Source: CAYMPW01 sp964558505 (GTDB lineage: Archaea; Thermoplasmatota; Thermoplasmata; Methanomassiliicoccales; Methanomethylophilaceae). Taken from it: 23,566 nucleotides of DNA. How positions within the stretch are numbered: the stretch's first letter is position 1; every line of letters begins with the position of its first letter. The stretch is taken from assembly GCA_964558505.1 (NCBI GenBank), contig CAZLEI010000021.1, forward strand, positions 1 through 23,566, given 5' to 3'. This document shows positions 6,315 to 15,229 of the stretch, in pieces. The translations under genes were made by a program, and so were the position numbers. Under the pieces are notes generated by a model. That model did not search any database. It saw only the letters and a program-made list of their open reading frames with translations, and was not told where the DNA came from.

Positions 6315-6776
6315 TCATTTCATCAGATCGAGCATGGCGACGCGCTCGAGGGCAAGTTCTTCCGCCGTGAGCGACATGCCCATGGTGTCCAGTCCCATCG
6401 AGGCCGCTTTCTCTTCGGTCCCGTCGATGACGGAGTCGTCTTGTTCCATCCTTATCTCTCCGAGGCGCAGGTCGTCCGGGCATCCAAGCGCCACGGCGAC
6501 CATCTCGTTCCCCTTCGGCCTCATGAGCGACATCGCTTTGGATATCTGCCTCTCGCCTGCCGTGTACATGAGGATCTCGGTCATTATGGTCTTGGACCGG
6601 TTGGTGCCCTGTTCGAAGGAACGTTCCGCGTGCATGACGGCCGAGAGCACGTGCCTCTCGCCGTAGACCTGCATGGGGTCCATGAGCACGACCTCGCCTC
6701 CCAGTGAGCAGAAGTGGTCCACGATCTCCTTGAATCCCGTCTCCCCGCGCATACCGATGACCTTTGCATCGACCAT
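6315..6776 (-). CDS. cgi121: KEOPS complex subunit Cgi121
   Basis: KEOPS makes the universal t6A37 modification on ANN-decoding tRNAs; Cgi121 binds the Bud32 kinase subunit and helps recruit tRNA. The 153-residue length is typical. The most diagnostic stretch is at about residues 60-85, where SKTIMTEILMYTAGERQISK matches the family pattern of a conserved E-x-L-x-Y-x-x-G-x-R-Q-I. The preceding 'VYGERHVLSAVMHAERSF' segment also fits. The ATG at 6776 follows an AGGA-containing sequence on the minus strand. No other KEOPS gene lies in the window, and neighbours do not suggest an operon. It converges with the small membrane protein gene, 31 nt away. Confidence 0.8.
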   Translation of the reverse strand: MVDAKVIGMRGETGFKEIVDHFCSLGGEVVLMDPMQVYGERHVLSAVMHAERSFEQGTNRSKTIMTEILMYTAGERQISKAMSLMRPKGNEMVAVALGCPDDLRLGEIRMEQDDSVIDGTEEKAASMGLDTMGMSLTAEELALERVAMLDLMK

Positions 6777-6832
6777 GCCATCCTGATGCCGGAGCCCGTA
6801 GATAACCCTGAGTGTTCCCGTGTATCGGGGCT

Positions 6833-6841
6833 AAACTTTAT
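6833..6841 (+). promoter_or_regulatory. Putative TATA box of thrB-thrC
   Basis: AAACTTTAT is centred about 46 nt before the ATG at 6884, predicting a leader of about 20 nt that contains possible ribosome-binding sequence (GTGAG, 6876-6880). Confidence 0.45.
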
Positions 6842-6883
6842 CTCATACCGCGGAGTACACGCTCACAGGAACCACGTGAGCAT

Positions 6884-7816
6884 ATGACTGACGAATGGAT
6901 TAGGATCTCCGCACCGGCGACTATCTCGAACATCGGACCCGGGTTCGACGTGTTCGGAATGGCATTGAAAGAGCCCAACGATATAATCGAGGGCAGGAAA
7001 ATCGAATCCGGCATAAGGATCGTCGAGGTGACCGGCCCCGGCTCCGATGGCATCCCCACCGACCCCAAGCTGAATTCCGTCAGCATCGCGGCGGCCGAAG
7101 TGCTGAGGAGATGCAACGCGGATTTCGGCATCGAGATACGTGTGAAGAAGGGCATCAGGCCCTGCAGCGGCATCGGATCCTCGGGAGCGTCCGCCGCAGG
7201 CGGCGCGTACCTCGCGCACGTCATGTGCGGCGAGAAGCTGACAGATTCAGAGGTGGTGCTCTGTGCCGCCCATGCCGAAGATGTGACGTCCGGCGGATTC
7301 CACGCGGACAACGTCGCCCCCTGCGTACTCGGCGGTTTCACCATCATCAGATCATACGAGCCGTTCGAGGTCGTCCGCATCCAGCCGCCCGAGGATCTCG
7401 GCGTGGTCGTCGCGATGCCCGACGTCATGGTCTCCACCAAAGAATCCAGGGCGGTCCTTCCCAAAGAGGTCACGGTAAAGGACCTGGTGTTCCATGCCGG
7501 GAACGCATCCTGTCTCGCATACGCCATGAGCGTAGGGGACATGGCGCTCATAGGCAGATCCATCCAGGACGCGGTCTTCGAACCGGCCAGGACGAGCCTC
7601 GTCCCCCATCTCAAGGAGGCGGAGGCCGTGGCCAAGTCCCTGGGCGCCAGGGCATCGTTCCTCGGAGGATCCGGGCCGTGCGTGATCTCCTTCTTCAGCA
7701 AGAGCCGCAGGGAAGGCAGCATAATCGCCGAAGGGATCAAGAAACTTTACAATGACAACGGTATGAAATGCGACACCTGGGTCACAGAATGGGGTACCGG
7801 TTGCAAGAGGCTTTGA
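6884..7816 (+). CDS. thrB: Homoserine kinase
   Basis: The enzyme phosphorylates homoserine to O-phosphohomoserine with ATP, the penultimate step of threonine synthesis in the cytoplasm. The 310-residue protein is a GHMP-family kinase: the N-terminal strand and NIGPGFDVFG motif sit at 16-25, the ATP-binding Gly/Ser loop PCSGIGSSGASAAGG at 93-107, and the C-terminal GGSGP motif near residue 265. The open frame extends upstream to a GTG at 6812, but that start precedes the TATA box. The ATG at 6884 gives the usual ThrB N-terminus, so I chose it. thrC follows after 2 nt, giving a two-gene threonine operon. Confidence 0.93.
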   Translation: MTDEWIRISAPATISNIGPGFDVFGMALKEPNDIIEGRKIESGIRIVEVTGPGSDGIPTDPKLNSVSIAAAEVLRRCNADFGIEIRVKKGIRPCSGIGSSGASAAGGAYLAHVMCGEKLTDSEVVLCAAHAEDVTSGGFHADNVAPCVLGGFTIIRSYEPFEVVRIQPPEDLGVVVAMPDVMVSTKESRAVLPKEVTVKDLVFHAGNASCLAYAMSVGDMALIGRSIQDAVFEPARTSLVPHLKEAEAVAKSLGARASFLGGSGPCVISFFSKSRREGSIIAEGIKKLYNDNGMKCDTWVTEWGTGCKRL

Positions 7817-7818
7817 AA

Positions 7819-9036
7819 ATGGCAGCACACAAGGTAATTTGCTGGGATTGCGGCGTCGAGGTCGACGATCCCTACGTTAACACATGTCCGAAATGCGGCG
7901 GTCTCCTGACCGTCAAGATGGATCTCGAGCCCCTCAAGGCGATGAAGCCCGCCGACCTGCACTGCAGGCCGATCGGAGTCTGGAGATACCATCAGTTCAT
8001 GCCCGTCGACATCAAGAACGCGGTGACCATCCAGGAGGGCGGGACCCCTCTGTACTGCACCACCGCTCTGGCGAAGGACATCGGGGTAAAGGAAGCGTAC
8101 GTCAAATTCGAGGGCCTCAACCCCACCGGATCTTTCAAGGACCGCGGGATGACGCTCGGTGTATCGCACGCCAAGGAGCTCGGCGCAAAGGTCGTCGGAT
8201 GCGCTTCCACCGGGAACACGTCCGCATCGCTCGCCGCATACGCCGCGAAAGCCGACATCAAATGCGCTGTTTTCCTCCCGTCCGGTAAGGTCGCCATGGG
8301 AAAGCTCGCACAGGCGCTGTTCTTCGGCGCGAAGGTCCTGTCCATCGACGGGAACTTCGACGATGCACTCGCGCTCGCCAGGAAAATGGCCGAGGAGAGG
8401 AAGATCTATCTGCTCAATTCCATCAATCCCTACCGCCCCGAGGGGCAGAAGTCCGTGCTCTTCGAGATAATGGACCAGTTGAAGTACAACGTTCCTGACA
8501 GGATAATCCTGCCCGTCGGCAACGCCGCGAACATATGGGCAGTGTACAAGGCCGTGTCCGAGCTCAAGGAGATCGGATGGATAGACAAGGTCCCGATGCT
8601 CACCGGCATCCAGGCCGAGGGAGCGGCGCCCGTCGCCAAGGCCTTCGCCGGCCACACCGACGATTTCGTTCCCGAGCACAACCCCGAGACGGTGGCCACC
8701 GCAATACGCATAGGCAACCCGATCAGCGGCAGGAAGGCCCTCAGGGCGATCTACGATACCAACGGCTACGCAACGACGGTCACCGACGAGGAGATCATCG
8801 CGGCGCAGAAGCTCCTGGGCAGGAAGGAAGGGGTATGCGTGGAGCCAGCCTCCGCAGCATCCGTCGCCGGCCTGAAGAAGCTCGTGGACACCGGGATCGT
8901 GGCTAAGGACGAGCGCGTCGTGTGCATCTGCACCGGCAACGGTCTCAAGGACCCCGACACGATCATCAACAACTGCGCCGGCCCCATAAAATGCGGGAAC
9001 TCGGTGTCGGATGTTGAGAGGATCCTGTCCCAGTGA
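7819..9036 (+). CDS. thrC: Threonine synthase
   Basis: This PLP enzyme converts O-phosphohomoserine to threonine. The 405-residue protein begins with a small zinc-ribbon-like segment (Cys8, Cys11, Cys23, Cys26), found in many archaeal threonine synthases. The PLP lysine is Lys107 in NPTGSFKDRG, and the phosphate-cradle motif ASTGNTSASLAAYAA follows. The C-terminal half has ICTGNGLKDP. An upstream in-frame ATG at 7768 exists but would overlap thrB by 49 nt. The ATG at 7819, 2 nt after the thrB stop and preceded by AGAGG, gives the expected N-terminus. Its TGA abuts the stop codon of the opposing hel308 gene (TGATCA at 9034-9039), with no base between. Confidence 0.95.
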   Translation: MAAHKVICWDCGVEVDDPYVNTCPKCGGLLTVKMDLEPLKAMKPADLHCRPIGVWRYHQFMPVDIKNAVTIQEGGTPLYCTTALAKDIGVKEAYVKFEGLNPTGSFKDRGMTLGVSHAKELGAKVVGCASTGNTSASLAAYAAKADIKCAVFLPSGKVAMGKLAQALFFGAKVLSIDGNFDDALALARKMAEERKIYLLNSINPYRPEGQKSVLFEIMDQLKYNVPDRIILPVGNAANIWAVYKAVSELKEIGWIDKVPMLTGIQAEGAAPVAKAFAGHTDDFVPEHNPETVATAIRIGNPISGRKALRAIYDTNGYATTVTDEEIIAAQKLLGRKEGVCVEPASAASVAGLKKLVDTGIVAKDERVVCICTGNGLKDPDTIINNCAGPIKCGNSVSDVERILSQ

Positions 9037-11325
9037 TCAGAAATCGAACAGGTTCGACTGCCTCGGCTGGTCCGGGGCGGAACCTGTTCCCTTGTTTTTC
9101 CCATCCGAGGCGCCGCCTGTCCCAGCGGTGCCTTCAGATTCTGCCGCCATCTTCTCTAGCATATCGTCGATGTCGTCGGACGGCGACACATAAGGGTCCT
9201 TCTTATCCGAAGACGACCCCGCTTGGTTCTTCATGCTCTTGGCCAGGGCGGCGCCTATGCGCGGTATCGAGGCCAATGCGGATTCGTCCGTTCCGGCGAC
9301 ATCCGCCCTGCTGCGTATCCCTGCTTTGAACAGCACGCGGGCCCTCGCCCTTCCGACGCCCTTGAACGACACGAGGTCCATAAGCTCCGCCTTGACGCCG
9401 TATCTGATGCGGGTGAGCAGGGGCTTGATGATCCTGACGGCCTCGGGCCTGAATATGTAGGCGATCTCGCTCATGCCGTACATGATCCAGTCGACCATGT
9501 CCACCCTCGAGCGTATGTCCCCCGGGCCGATCCCGAGCGCCTCGGTCATAGAGTCCTCGTCCACTTCCGAGATCCAGTCCATGATGAGAGATGCGGTCTT
9601 CAGGTCCTGCATGAAGTACTCGTACGCGTACTCGTCGTCGTCGGGGATATCCACCAGCAGCCGGCCCTCGTAGACCTCCGCGATATGCGCGAGCCTGGCC
9701 TCGTCGGCCTTCCTGGGGTACAGGCCGAGGACGTCGGGAGTGGAGGCGACGGCATGTATCAGCGGGAACTCGTCGCCGTCATCCGCGATCCTGAGGACCG
9801 CGTTCCTGAGCATCACTGCCGATTTCGGATCGATGTACAGGTCGGACACCCTCTTGCCGAAGGGCAGCGGGGACAGCCTGTCCCCGTCGCATCTCACCAT
9901 CTTCTCGTCCGTGAGGAATCCGACGACGCTCTCGACGACGCTCTCTATCCCGTAAAGCTGGGACACGCATCCGAAGAACGTATCGTGCATGAATCCGACT
10001 ATGGATTCCTCCGAGTCGGCGTCACCGGTCGCGATCAGCCCGAGTATATGGCTCCTCAGCACGGTCTCGTTGCCGAGTTTGGATGTGAGCCGTTCGCTGT
10101 CCTGGTGGACGTAATCGTCCATCAGATGCTCGTAGTCGTTGTAGCTCTTGGCGATGAGCACGGCCTCGCCGTAGGGGTCGTACCCGGGTCTGCCGGCGCG
10201 GCCGCACATCTGCTTGATCTCCATAACCGGCAGCGGCGTGTTCCCGGAATTGGATTCGAACCTCTTGGTGTCGCGGACGATGACCCTCCTCGCAGGCAGG
10301 TTTATCCCGGCGGCGAGGGTGGGCGTGGCCACTATGCATTTGATGCTGCCGTTCTTGAAACCTTCCTCGACGAACCGCCTCTGCTTGTACGTGAGTCCGG
10401 CGTTGTGGAAGGCCATCCCGTTCCTGACGCAGGATGCCAGCTTCCTGCCGACCGCGGTCGATTCCGAATCCCCCTCGAGGACCGCGGTGTCCTTCTCGGA
10501 CAGGATGCGGCCGACCAGCTGCCCCATGGGCGGGGAGTACTTCACGGCCAATGATTCGGTGGACCGGCGGGCGTTCACGAAGACCAGGCATTGGCCCCCC
10601 TGCTTCACCGTATCGGATATCAGCGCCCAGATCTCATCGCTGCCCTTCGTGATGTCGATGGAGGAGCAGTCGTCGAACGTGACCTCCCAATTGAAGTACA
10701 CGCCCTCTCTCAGAGGGACCGGGCGCCAGACGCTCTTGACGAGGTCCGCGCCGAGCCATTCGGCGAGGTCCTCCGCGTTGGACACGGTTGCGCTGAGTGC
10801 GATGATCTGAAGGTCCCGGTTCCTGCGCATCAGTTTCGTTAGTGCGACCTCGAGCGTAGGTCCGCGGGAGGGGTCGTGTATCATGTGGATCTCGTCGGCT
10901 ATCACCAATCCGACCTTCTCGATCCATTGGCTTCCGTGGCGTATCATCGAATCGGCCTTCTCGGAAGTGGCGACTATCACGTCCGCGTCCTTCAGGAAGC
11001 GGTCGTCCGAGTCCAGGTCGCCGGTGCTCATGGCAACGGAGAATCCAAGGTGCGAGAATTGTTCCAGATCGTCCCTTTTCTCCGAGGCGAGCGCCTTAAG
11101 CGGAACGATGTAGATGACTTTGCGGCCAAGTTCCAGCATGACCTTCATCGCCGCTATGTACCCTATGAGGGATTTTCCGCTGGCCGTGGGGACGGCCACG
11201 ACCAGGTTCTTCCCCGACAGCGCCTTTGGTATGGCCTCAGCCTGAGGAGGATGCGCATCAGTATATCCCCGGTCGTTCAGAGCGCCGACGATCCTTTCCG
11301 GCACTCCCAGCTCCTCGAATCTCAT
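9037..11325 (-). CDS. hel308: ATP-dependent DNA helicase Hel308 (Ski2-like)
   Basis: Hel308 is an archaeal 3'-to-5' DNA helicase that remodels stalled or broken replication forks. The 762-residue protein shows a Q-motif (PPQAEAI, 27-33), Walker A PTASGKS (46-52), DEIH (144-147), SATVSN (178-183) and motif VI QMCGRAGRPGYD (372-383). The ratchet domain follows, and a helix-hairpin-helix region (FKGVGRARARVLFKAG) lies near residue 670. The last 50 or so residues are a low-complexity Gly/Ser/Asp-rich tail ending QSNLFDF (756-762), which looks like a PCNA-interacting peptide. The ATG at 11325 is preceded by GAGGG on the minus strand. It is divergent from the transglutaminase-like gene and convergent with thrC. 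Confidence 0.95.
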   Translation of the reverse strand: MRFEELGVPERIVGALNDRGYTDAHPPQAEAIPKALSGKNLVVAVPTASGKSLIGYIAAMKVMLELGRKVIYIVPLKALASEKRDDLEQFSHLGFSVAMSTGDLDSDDRFLKDADVIVATSEKADSMIRHGSQWIEKVGLVIADEIHMIHDPSRGPTLEVALTKLMRRNRDLQIIALSATVSNAEDLAEWLGADLVKSVWRPVPLREGVYFNWEVTFDDCSSIDITKGSDEIWALISDTVKQGGQCLVFVNARRSTESLAVKYSPPMGQLVGRILSEKDTAVLEGDSESTAVGRKLASCVRNGMAFHNAGLTYKQRRFVEEGFKNGSIKCIVATPTLAAGINLPARRVIVRDTKRFESNSGNTPLPVMEIKQMCGRAGRPGYDPYGEAVLIAKSYNDYEHLMDDYVHQDSERLTSKLGNETVLRSHILGLIATGDADSEESIVGFMHDTFFGCVSQLYGIESVVESVVGFLTDEKMVRCDGDRLSPLPFGKRVSDLYIDPKSAVMLRNAVLRIADDGDEFPLIHAVASTPDVLGLYPRKADEARLAHIAEVYEGRLLVDIPDDDEYAYEYFMQDLKTASLIMDWISEVDEDSMTEALGIGPGDIRSRVDMVDWIMYGMSEIAYIFRPEAVRIIKPLLTRIRYGVKAELMDLVSFKGVGRARARVLFKAGIRSRADVAGTDESALASIPRIGAALAKSMKNQAGSSSDKKDPYVSPSDDIDDMLEKMAAESEGTAGTGGASDGKNKGTGSAPDQPRQSNLFDF

Positions 11326-11420
11326 CGAACCCTCATCCTGTCGACCGCATTAAACGTTTAGGTTTATTCGTCAACTCCATGCATTACTATTAAGAACAGA
11401 TATGCGTTGGTCTGCACGAT
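11326..11420. promoter_or_regulatory. Divergent promoter region, hel308 / transglutaminase-like gene
   Basis: The 95-nt gap is A/T-rich in two places. TAAACGTTTA (11351-11360) is a perfect palindrome placed about 30 nt before the hel308 start on the minus strand. CTATTAAGAA (11388-11397) lies about 28 nt before the ATG at 11421. Both are plausible TATA regions; neither is strong. Confidence 0.35.
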
Positions 11421-12509
11421 ATGAGAGACGTTAGCAAGCTCATGGTTCTGCTGTCCGTACTTCTGATAGCCCTCCCCTTCTCGGCGGGCATGGTTGCCGC
11501 GGACACAGCGAATGACACGATACCTTACGTGCCGTTCCGCGATCAGTTGGACCCCAACGGGCAGGCGGCCTACGATGCATTCGAGTCACTCACGTCCTCG
11601 ACAGTGTCGTCGCCATTCACCGTGAACCTGGCGAACCCTGTGTACACCAAGGGCATGGACGCCGAGGCCGCGGGCAAGTATCTGGACAACGTCGTGAAGG
11701 AGTTCCTGAACAGCTCGTTCTACGCCACGTCGCAAGCCGATCCCATGGCTTTCTGGTCATGGGGGGATTCGTACTTCGGATACGAGCTCAACAAGACCAC
11801 GGTGGTCGCGGAGGAAGTGACATACATCGGAGTCGAATCCGTCAAGGTCACGATCCTGATGGACTCGTTCTATGCAGACGACCCTTCGACGGCAGAGAAT
11901 GAGCTCCAGAAGAAGATCGATGAGCTCAAGGCGGCGGTCGAGGCGTTCACCACGACCGAGAAGACGCAGAACGGCATAGCTTCGGCGGTCAATTCCCACC
12001 TCGTATCGACGGTGACCTACGATCCCGAGGCCAAGAAGGATGGCGAGAGCCCGTGTGCCCACGATGCTTACGGGGCCCTCGTCGGGACGAACGGGCACAA
12101 GTACGCAGTCTGCGACGGGTACTCGGAAGCCTACCAGCTCCTGTGCGCGAAGTACGACGTGAAGGCGATCGTCGTCGCAGGTACCGCGAACGAGGTCGGA
12201 CATGCGTGGAACGCAGTGCTCATCGATGGATCGTGGTACGGCGTGGATTCGACATGGAACACGAAATCATCATCCCCGTACCTGCTTGTCGGTCACAGCA
12301 CAAGCGACAACGGGGTCACGTTCTCGCAGTCGCACAGCGCCGGCATAAGCACCTTCTACGACAACGGAGGACTGTACACGCCGACATTGTCCGAGAATCA
12401 CTACGGCTACACCGCACCGACATGGTTCGACAACTACGGCACATGGCTCCTGAGCATACCGCTGCTCGCTGTCTTCCTGTATGCGATATACAGGCTGATG
12501 ATGAGATGA
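11421..12509 (+). CDS. Exported transglutaminase-like protein with C-terminal membrane anchor
   Basis: The 362-residue protein begins with a signal peptide (hydrophobic LMVLLSVLLIALPFSAG, then AxA-like cleavage near VAADTA) and ends with a membrane segment (WLLSIPLLAVFLYAIY) and a short basic tail, so the bulk should lie outside the cell. A transglutaminase/cysteine-protease core sits at about 190-285 with the triad Cys231 (YAVCDGYSEAY), His261 (VGHAWN) and Asp276 (YGVDSTWN). The fold can act as a protease, amidase or cross-linker; which applies here is not determinable. Residues 155-180 are helical and charged. Similar exported proteins occur alongside InlB-repeat surface proteins in gut microbes, as at both edges of this window, so a role in surface protein processing is possible. 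Confidence 0.85.
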   Translation: MRDVSKLMVLLSVLLIALPFSAGMVAADTANDTIPYVPFRDQLDPNGQAAYDAFESLTSSTVSSPFTVNLANPVYTKGMDAEAAGKYLDNVVKEFLNSSFYATSQADPMAFWSWGDSYFGYELNKTTVVAEEVTYIGVESVKVTILMDSFYADDPSTAENELQKKIDELKAAVEAFTTTEKTQNGIASAVNSHLVSTVTYDPEAKKDGESPCAHDAYGALVGTNGHKYAVCDGYSEAYQLLCAKYDVKAIVVAGTANEVGHAWNAVLIDGSWYGVDSTWNTKSSSPYLLVGHSTSDNGVTFSQSHSAGISTFYDNGGLYTPTLSENHYGYTAPTWFDNYGTWLLSIPLLAVFLYAIYRLMMR

Positions 12510-12531
12510 TGGTTGATTACTTTTCATAAAC

Positions 12532-12540
12532 TTTTTATAG
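12532..12540 (+). promoter_or_regulatory. TATA box and ribosome-binding site of lonB
   Basis: TTTTTATAG is centred about 37 nt before the ATG at 12573, and GAGGAG (12561-12566) lies 6 nt before the ATG. The T-rich stretch at 12517-12536 could also end the transglutaminase transcript. Confidence 0.55.
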
Positions 12541-12572
12541 ATGTACAAACTGATACAACAGAGGAGAAATAG

Positions 12573-14654
12573 ATGGAGAAAAAGGAGACAGAAAAGCCCT
12601 CGGAGCGTTGCCTCGAGGAGTGGGTCGACGATCAGATGTTCGCCTCCACGGCTGATATCGACATCCCCGCGAACATGTCCGACCGCGTCATAGGCCAGGA
12701 CGAGGCGGTAGCGGTCATAAAGAAGGCGGCGGCACAGAAAAGGCACGTGATGCTCATCGGAGAACCCGGTACGGGCAAGTCGATGCTGGCCAACTCCATG
12801 GTGGAGTACCTCCCCAAGGAAGACCTCCAGGACATAGTGGCCTACCACAACCCCGAGGACGTGAACGAGCCTAGGATAAGGGCGCTTCCGATGGGGAAGG
12901 GCAAGGCAATAGTCGCCGAGCAGAAGATGCAGGCGGCGGCCGCCAGGAATCAGAAGAACAATCTCTACATCTATGCGATAATCGGCCTCATAGCGATCGG
13001 ATTCATAGGCGCGTTCATGCTCAACACGATGACGCTGCTGTATCTCGCGCTCCTCTGTTCGCTGATAATATTCGTGTTCTCCAGGACTCCCGGCCAGAAG
13101 CAGGAGATAGCGATAGTACCGAAGCTGCTGGTGGGCCATGATGCGGGCGATATGCCCCCCTTCGTGGACGCAACCGGTTCCCATGCCGGATCGCTCCTGG
13201 GAGATGTCAGGCACGATCCTTTCCAGAGCGGCGGCCTCGAGACGCCTTCCCACGACAGGTTGGAGGCGGGCGCCATACACAAGGCCAACAAGGGAGTCCT
13301 GTTCATCGACGAGATAAACCTCCTCAGGATAGAATCCCAGCAGGCCCTGCTCACTGCGATGCAGGAGGGCAAGATGTCCATCACCGGTCAGAGCGAGCGC
13401 TCCTCGGGCGCGCTCGTGAAGTCCGAGCCCGTCCCCTGTGATTTCATCCTTGTGTGCGCGGGGAACCTCGATGCGCTTCAGGGCATGCACCCCGCCCTCA
13501 GGTCCAGGATCAGAGGGTACGGATACGAGGTCTACATGCGCGACACCATGGTCGACAGCGACGAGAACCGCCTCAACATCGTGCGGTTCATCGCCCAGGA
13601 AGTGGTGAAGGACAGGAAGATCCCCCACTTCGACAAGTATGCGGCCGGCGAGATAATCAGGGAAGCCCAGCGCCGTGCGGGAAGGAAGGGCAAGCTCACA
13701 CTCAGGATGAGGGAGCTCGGCGGACTCATACGTGTGTCCGGCGATGTCGCCGTCCAGAGGGGCGCAAGCCTCGTGACCATGGACGATGTCCTCACTGCCA
13801 AGTTGACCGCACGCGGTCTCGAGCAGCAGATAACGGACCGCTACGTCGAATCCTCCAAGGCATACGAGATGTTCAGGAACACCGGTTCATCCGTGGGCAT
13901 GGTCAACGGCCTCGCGGTCCTCGGCAACTCCAACATGTCCGAGCTGTCCGGCAGGGTCCTGCCCATAGTGGCCGAGGTCTCCCCGTCGCAGAGCGAGAAG
14001 GGCGGCCGCATAGTCGCGACCGGGAAGCTCGGCGAGATAGCCAAGGAGGCCATCGAGAACATCGCGGCCGTCATAAAGAAGCACACGCTCACCAGCCTGT
14101 CAGACAACGACATCAACATCCAGTTCATCGGCACCTACGACGGTGTCGAGGGCGACAGCGCATCCTGCGCCATCACGACGGCGGTCCTGTCCGCGGTGGA
14201 GAACATCCCCATAGACCAGACCCTCGCCATGACCGGCAGCATCAGCGTCAGGGGGCTCGTGCTCCCCATAGGCGGTGTCACCGCCAAGATCGAAGGTGCC
14301 GCCGAGGCCGGTATGAAGAGGGTGCTGATACCCGAGTCCAACGCCAAGGATGTTCAGATAGAGGCGAAGTACTACGACATGGTGGAGATAATCACCACGA
14401 GGAACCTCCGCGATGTGCTCGAGTACGCTTTCGTGGACTGCGACAGGAAGGCAGAGTACCTCGAGAAGCTCCTGCCGCTCACAGACAACGGCGAATCCAC
14501 TGCGAAAGTGCTCGCTCGTCCTCCTGTGTACGTCCGCACCGAGCCCGAGCCCGAGCCGGAACCTGAACCCGTGCCCGAGCCCGAGCCCGTTGCCGTCCCC
14601 GTGCCCGAGGAAGAATCCGTCCCTGCGATGCCATCTGTACCGGCTCCTCAGTGA
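12573..14654 (+). CDS. lonB: Archaeal Lon protease (LonB), membrane-anchored
   Basis: LonB is the ATP-dependent, membrane-bound quality-control protease of archaea. The 693-residue protein has Walker A GEPGTGKS (63-70) and Walker B GVLFIDEI (241-248). Between them are two transmembrane helices (about 131-170), the layout specific to archaeal LonB. The C-terminal protease domain carries the Ser-Lys dyad Ser529 (GVEGDSAS) and Lys572 (GGVTAKIEG). After the protease domain, a Pro/Glu-rich tail of about 40 residues with tandem Glu-Pro units (roughly 14538-14651) extends the protein beyond the family core. GGAG precedes the ATG. It is transcribed alone, as far as spacing shows. Confidence 0.95.
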   Translation: MEKKETEKPSERCLEEWVDDQMFASTADIDIPANMSDRVIGQDEAVAVIKKAAAQKRHVMLIGEPGTGKSMLANSMVEYLPKEDLQDIVAYHNPEDVNEPRIRALPMGKGKAIVAEQKMQAAAARNQKNNLYIYAIIGLIAIGFIGAFMLNTMTLLYLALLCSLIIFVFSRTPGQKQEIAIVPKLLVGHDAGDMPPFVDATGSHAGSLLGDVRHDPFQSGGLETPSHDRLEAGAIHKANKGVLFIDEINLLRIESQQALLTAMQEGKMSITGQSERSSGALVKSEPVPCDFILVCAGNLDALQGMHPALRSRIRGYGYEVYMRDTMVDSDENRLNIVRFIAQEVVKDRKIPHFDKYAAGEIIREAQRRAGRKGKLTLRMRELGGLIRVSGDVAVQRGASLVTMDDVLTAKLTARGLEQQITDRYVESSKAYEMFRNTGSSVGMVNGLAVLGNSNMSELSGRVLPIVAEVSPSQSEKGGRIVATGKLGEIAKEAIENIAAVIKKHTLTSLSDNDINIQFIGTYDGVEGDSASCAITTAVLSAVENIPIDQTLAMTGSISVRGLVLPIGGVTAKIEGAAEAGMKRVLIPESNAKDVQIEAKYYDMVEIITTRNLRDVLEYAFVDCDRKAEYLEKLLPLTDNGESTAKVLARPPVYVRTEPEPEPEPEPVPEPEPVAVPVPEEESVPAMPSVPAPQ

Positions 14655-14701
14655 TCCCCTTTACTCAAACCCTTTTTCTATCATTATTGTAATCATGCAG
14701 T

Positions 14702-15229
14702 ATGGGAGACCGCACATCCGGGGTCCATACGCTAGTATTGGGAAGGTTCCAGCCGTTCCACAACGGCCATCTCGAGATGATCCGCGCCTGTGCTTCGGCA
14801 TCAGACAGGCTCATAATCGGGATAGGTAGCGCGCAATATTCTCATTCTCACGACAATCCGTTCACCGCAGGCGAGCGGTATGAGATGATAGACTCCACCA
14901 TGGAGGCCGAGGGCATCTCCAACTACTGCATAGTGCCCATCGAGGACCTCAACAGGTACTCTGTCTGGGTTTCGCATGTGGTCTCCATGTCCCCGCCGTT
15001 CTCCGAGGTCTACAGCAACAATCCGCTGACCCGCCGTTTGTTCAGCGAGGCCGGGTACAGCCTCAGGGAGGCCCCGCTCTACAGTCGCGAAAAATACTCC
15101 GGAACCGAGGTCCGCAGGAGGATACTCGAAGGCGGCGACTGGAGGTCGCTGGTGCCATCCGCAGTGGCCGAGGTCATAGACTCGATCGACGGTGTTGAGC
15201 GCATAAGGGAGATTGCGGGTGGGCTATGA
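14702..15229 (+). CDS. nadM: Nicotinamide-nucleotide adenylyltransferase, archaeal type
   Basis: The enzyme joins NMN (or NaMN) and ATP to give NAD(+) or its deamido form. The 175-residue protein is a nucleotidyltransferase of the HIGH superfamily with GRFQPFHNGH near the N-terminus (residues 14-23) and YSGTEVRRR near residue 130, the equivalent of the ISGTxxR motif. DNPFTAGERYEMI also matches the archaeal family. The upstream 47-nt gap holds a pyrimidine stretch CCTTTTTCTA (14671-14680) that may end the lonB message; no strong TATA box is evident. The next gene, pncC, overlaps by 4 nt (ATGA), which supports a joint role in pyridine-nucleotide recycling. Confidence 0.92.
   Translation: MGDRTSGVHTLVLGRFQPFHNGHLEMIRACASASDRLIIGIGSAQYSHSHDNPFTAGERYEMIDSTMEAEGISNYCIVPIEDLNRYSVWVSHVVSMSPPFSEVYSNNPLTRRLFSEAGYSLREAPLYSREKYSGTEVRRRILEGGDWRSLVPSAVAEVIDSIDGVERIREIAGGL

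Noticed and set aside
6812..6883. Upstream GTG start for homoserine kinase
   Set aside because: It lies before the TATA-like box at 6833-6841 and adds 24 residues unlike ThrB; ATG 6884 fits the family.
7768..7818. Upstream ATG start for threonine synthase
   Set aside because: It would overlap thrB by 49 nt and add a non-homologous stretch before the zinc-ribbon start.
9223..10554. 443-codon open frame on the plus strand
   Set aside because: It is wholly antisense to hel308, whose motifs are intact; the product resembles no family and is rich in His, Val and Asp as expected for a shadow.
12270..13628. 452-codon open frame on the minus strand
   Set aside because: It lies antisense to the conserved lonB ATPase region and the end of the transglutaminase gene, with a His/Arg/Gly-rich composition and no recognisable domain: a GC-rich shadow.
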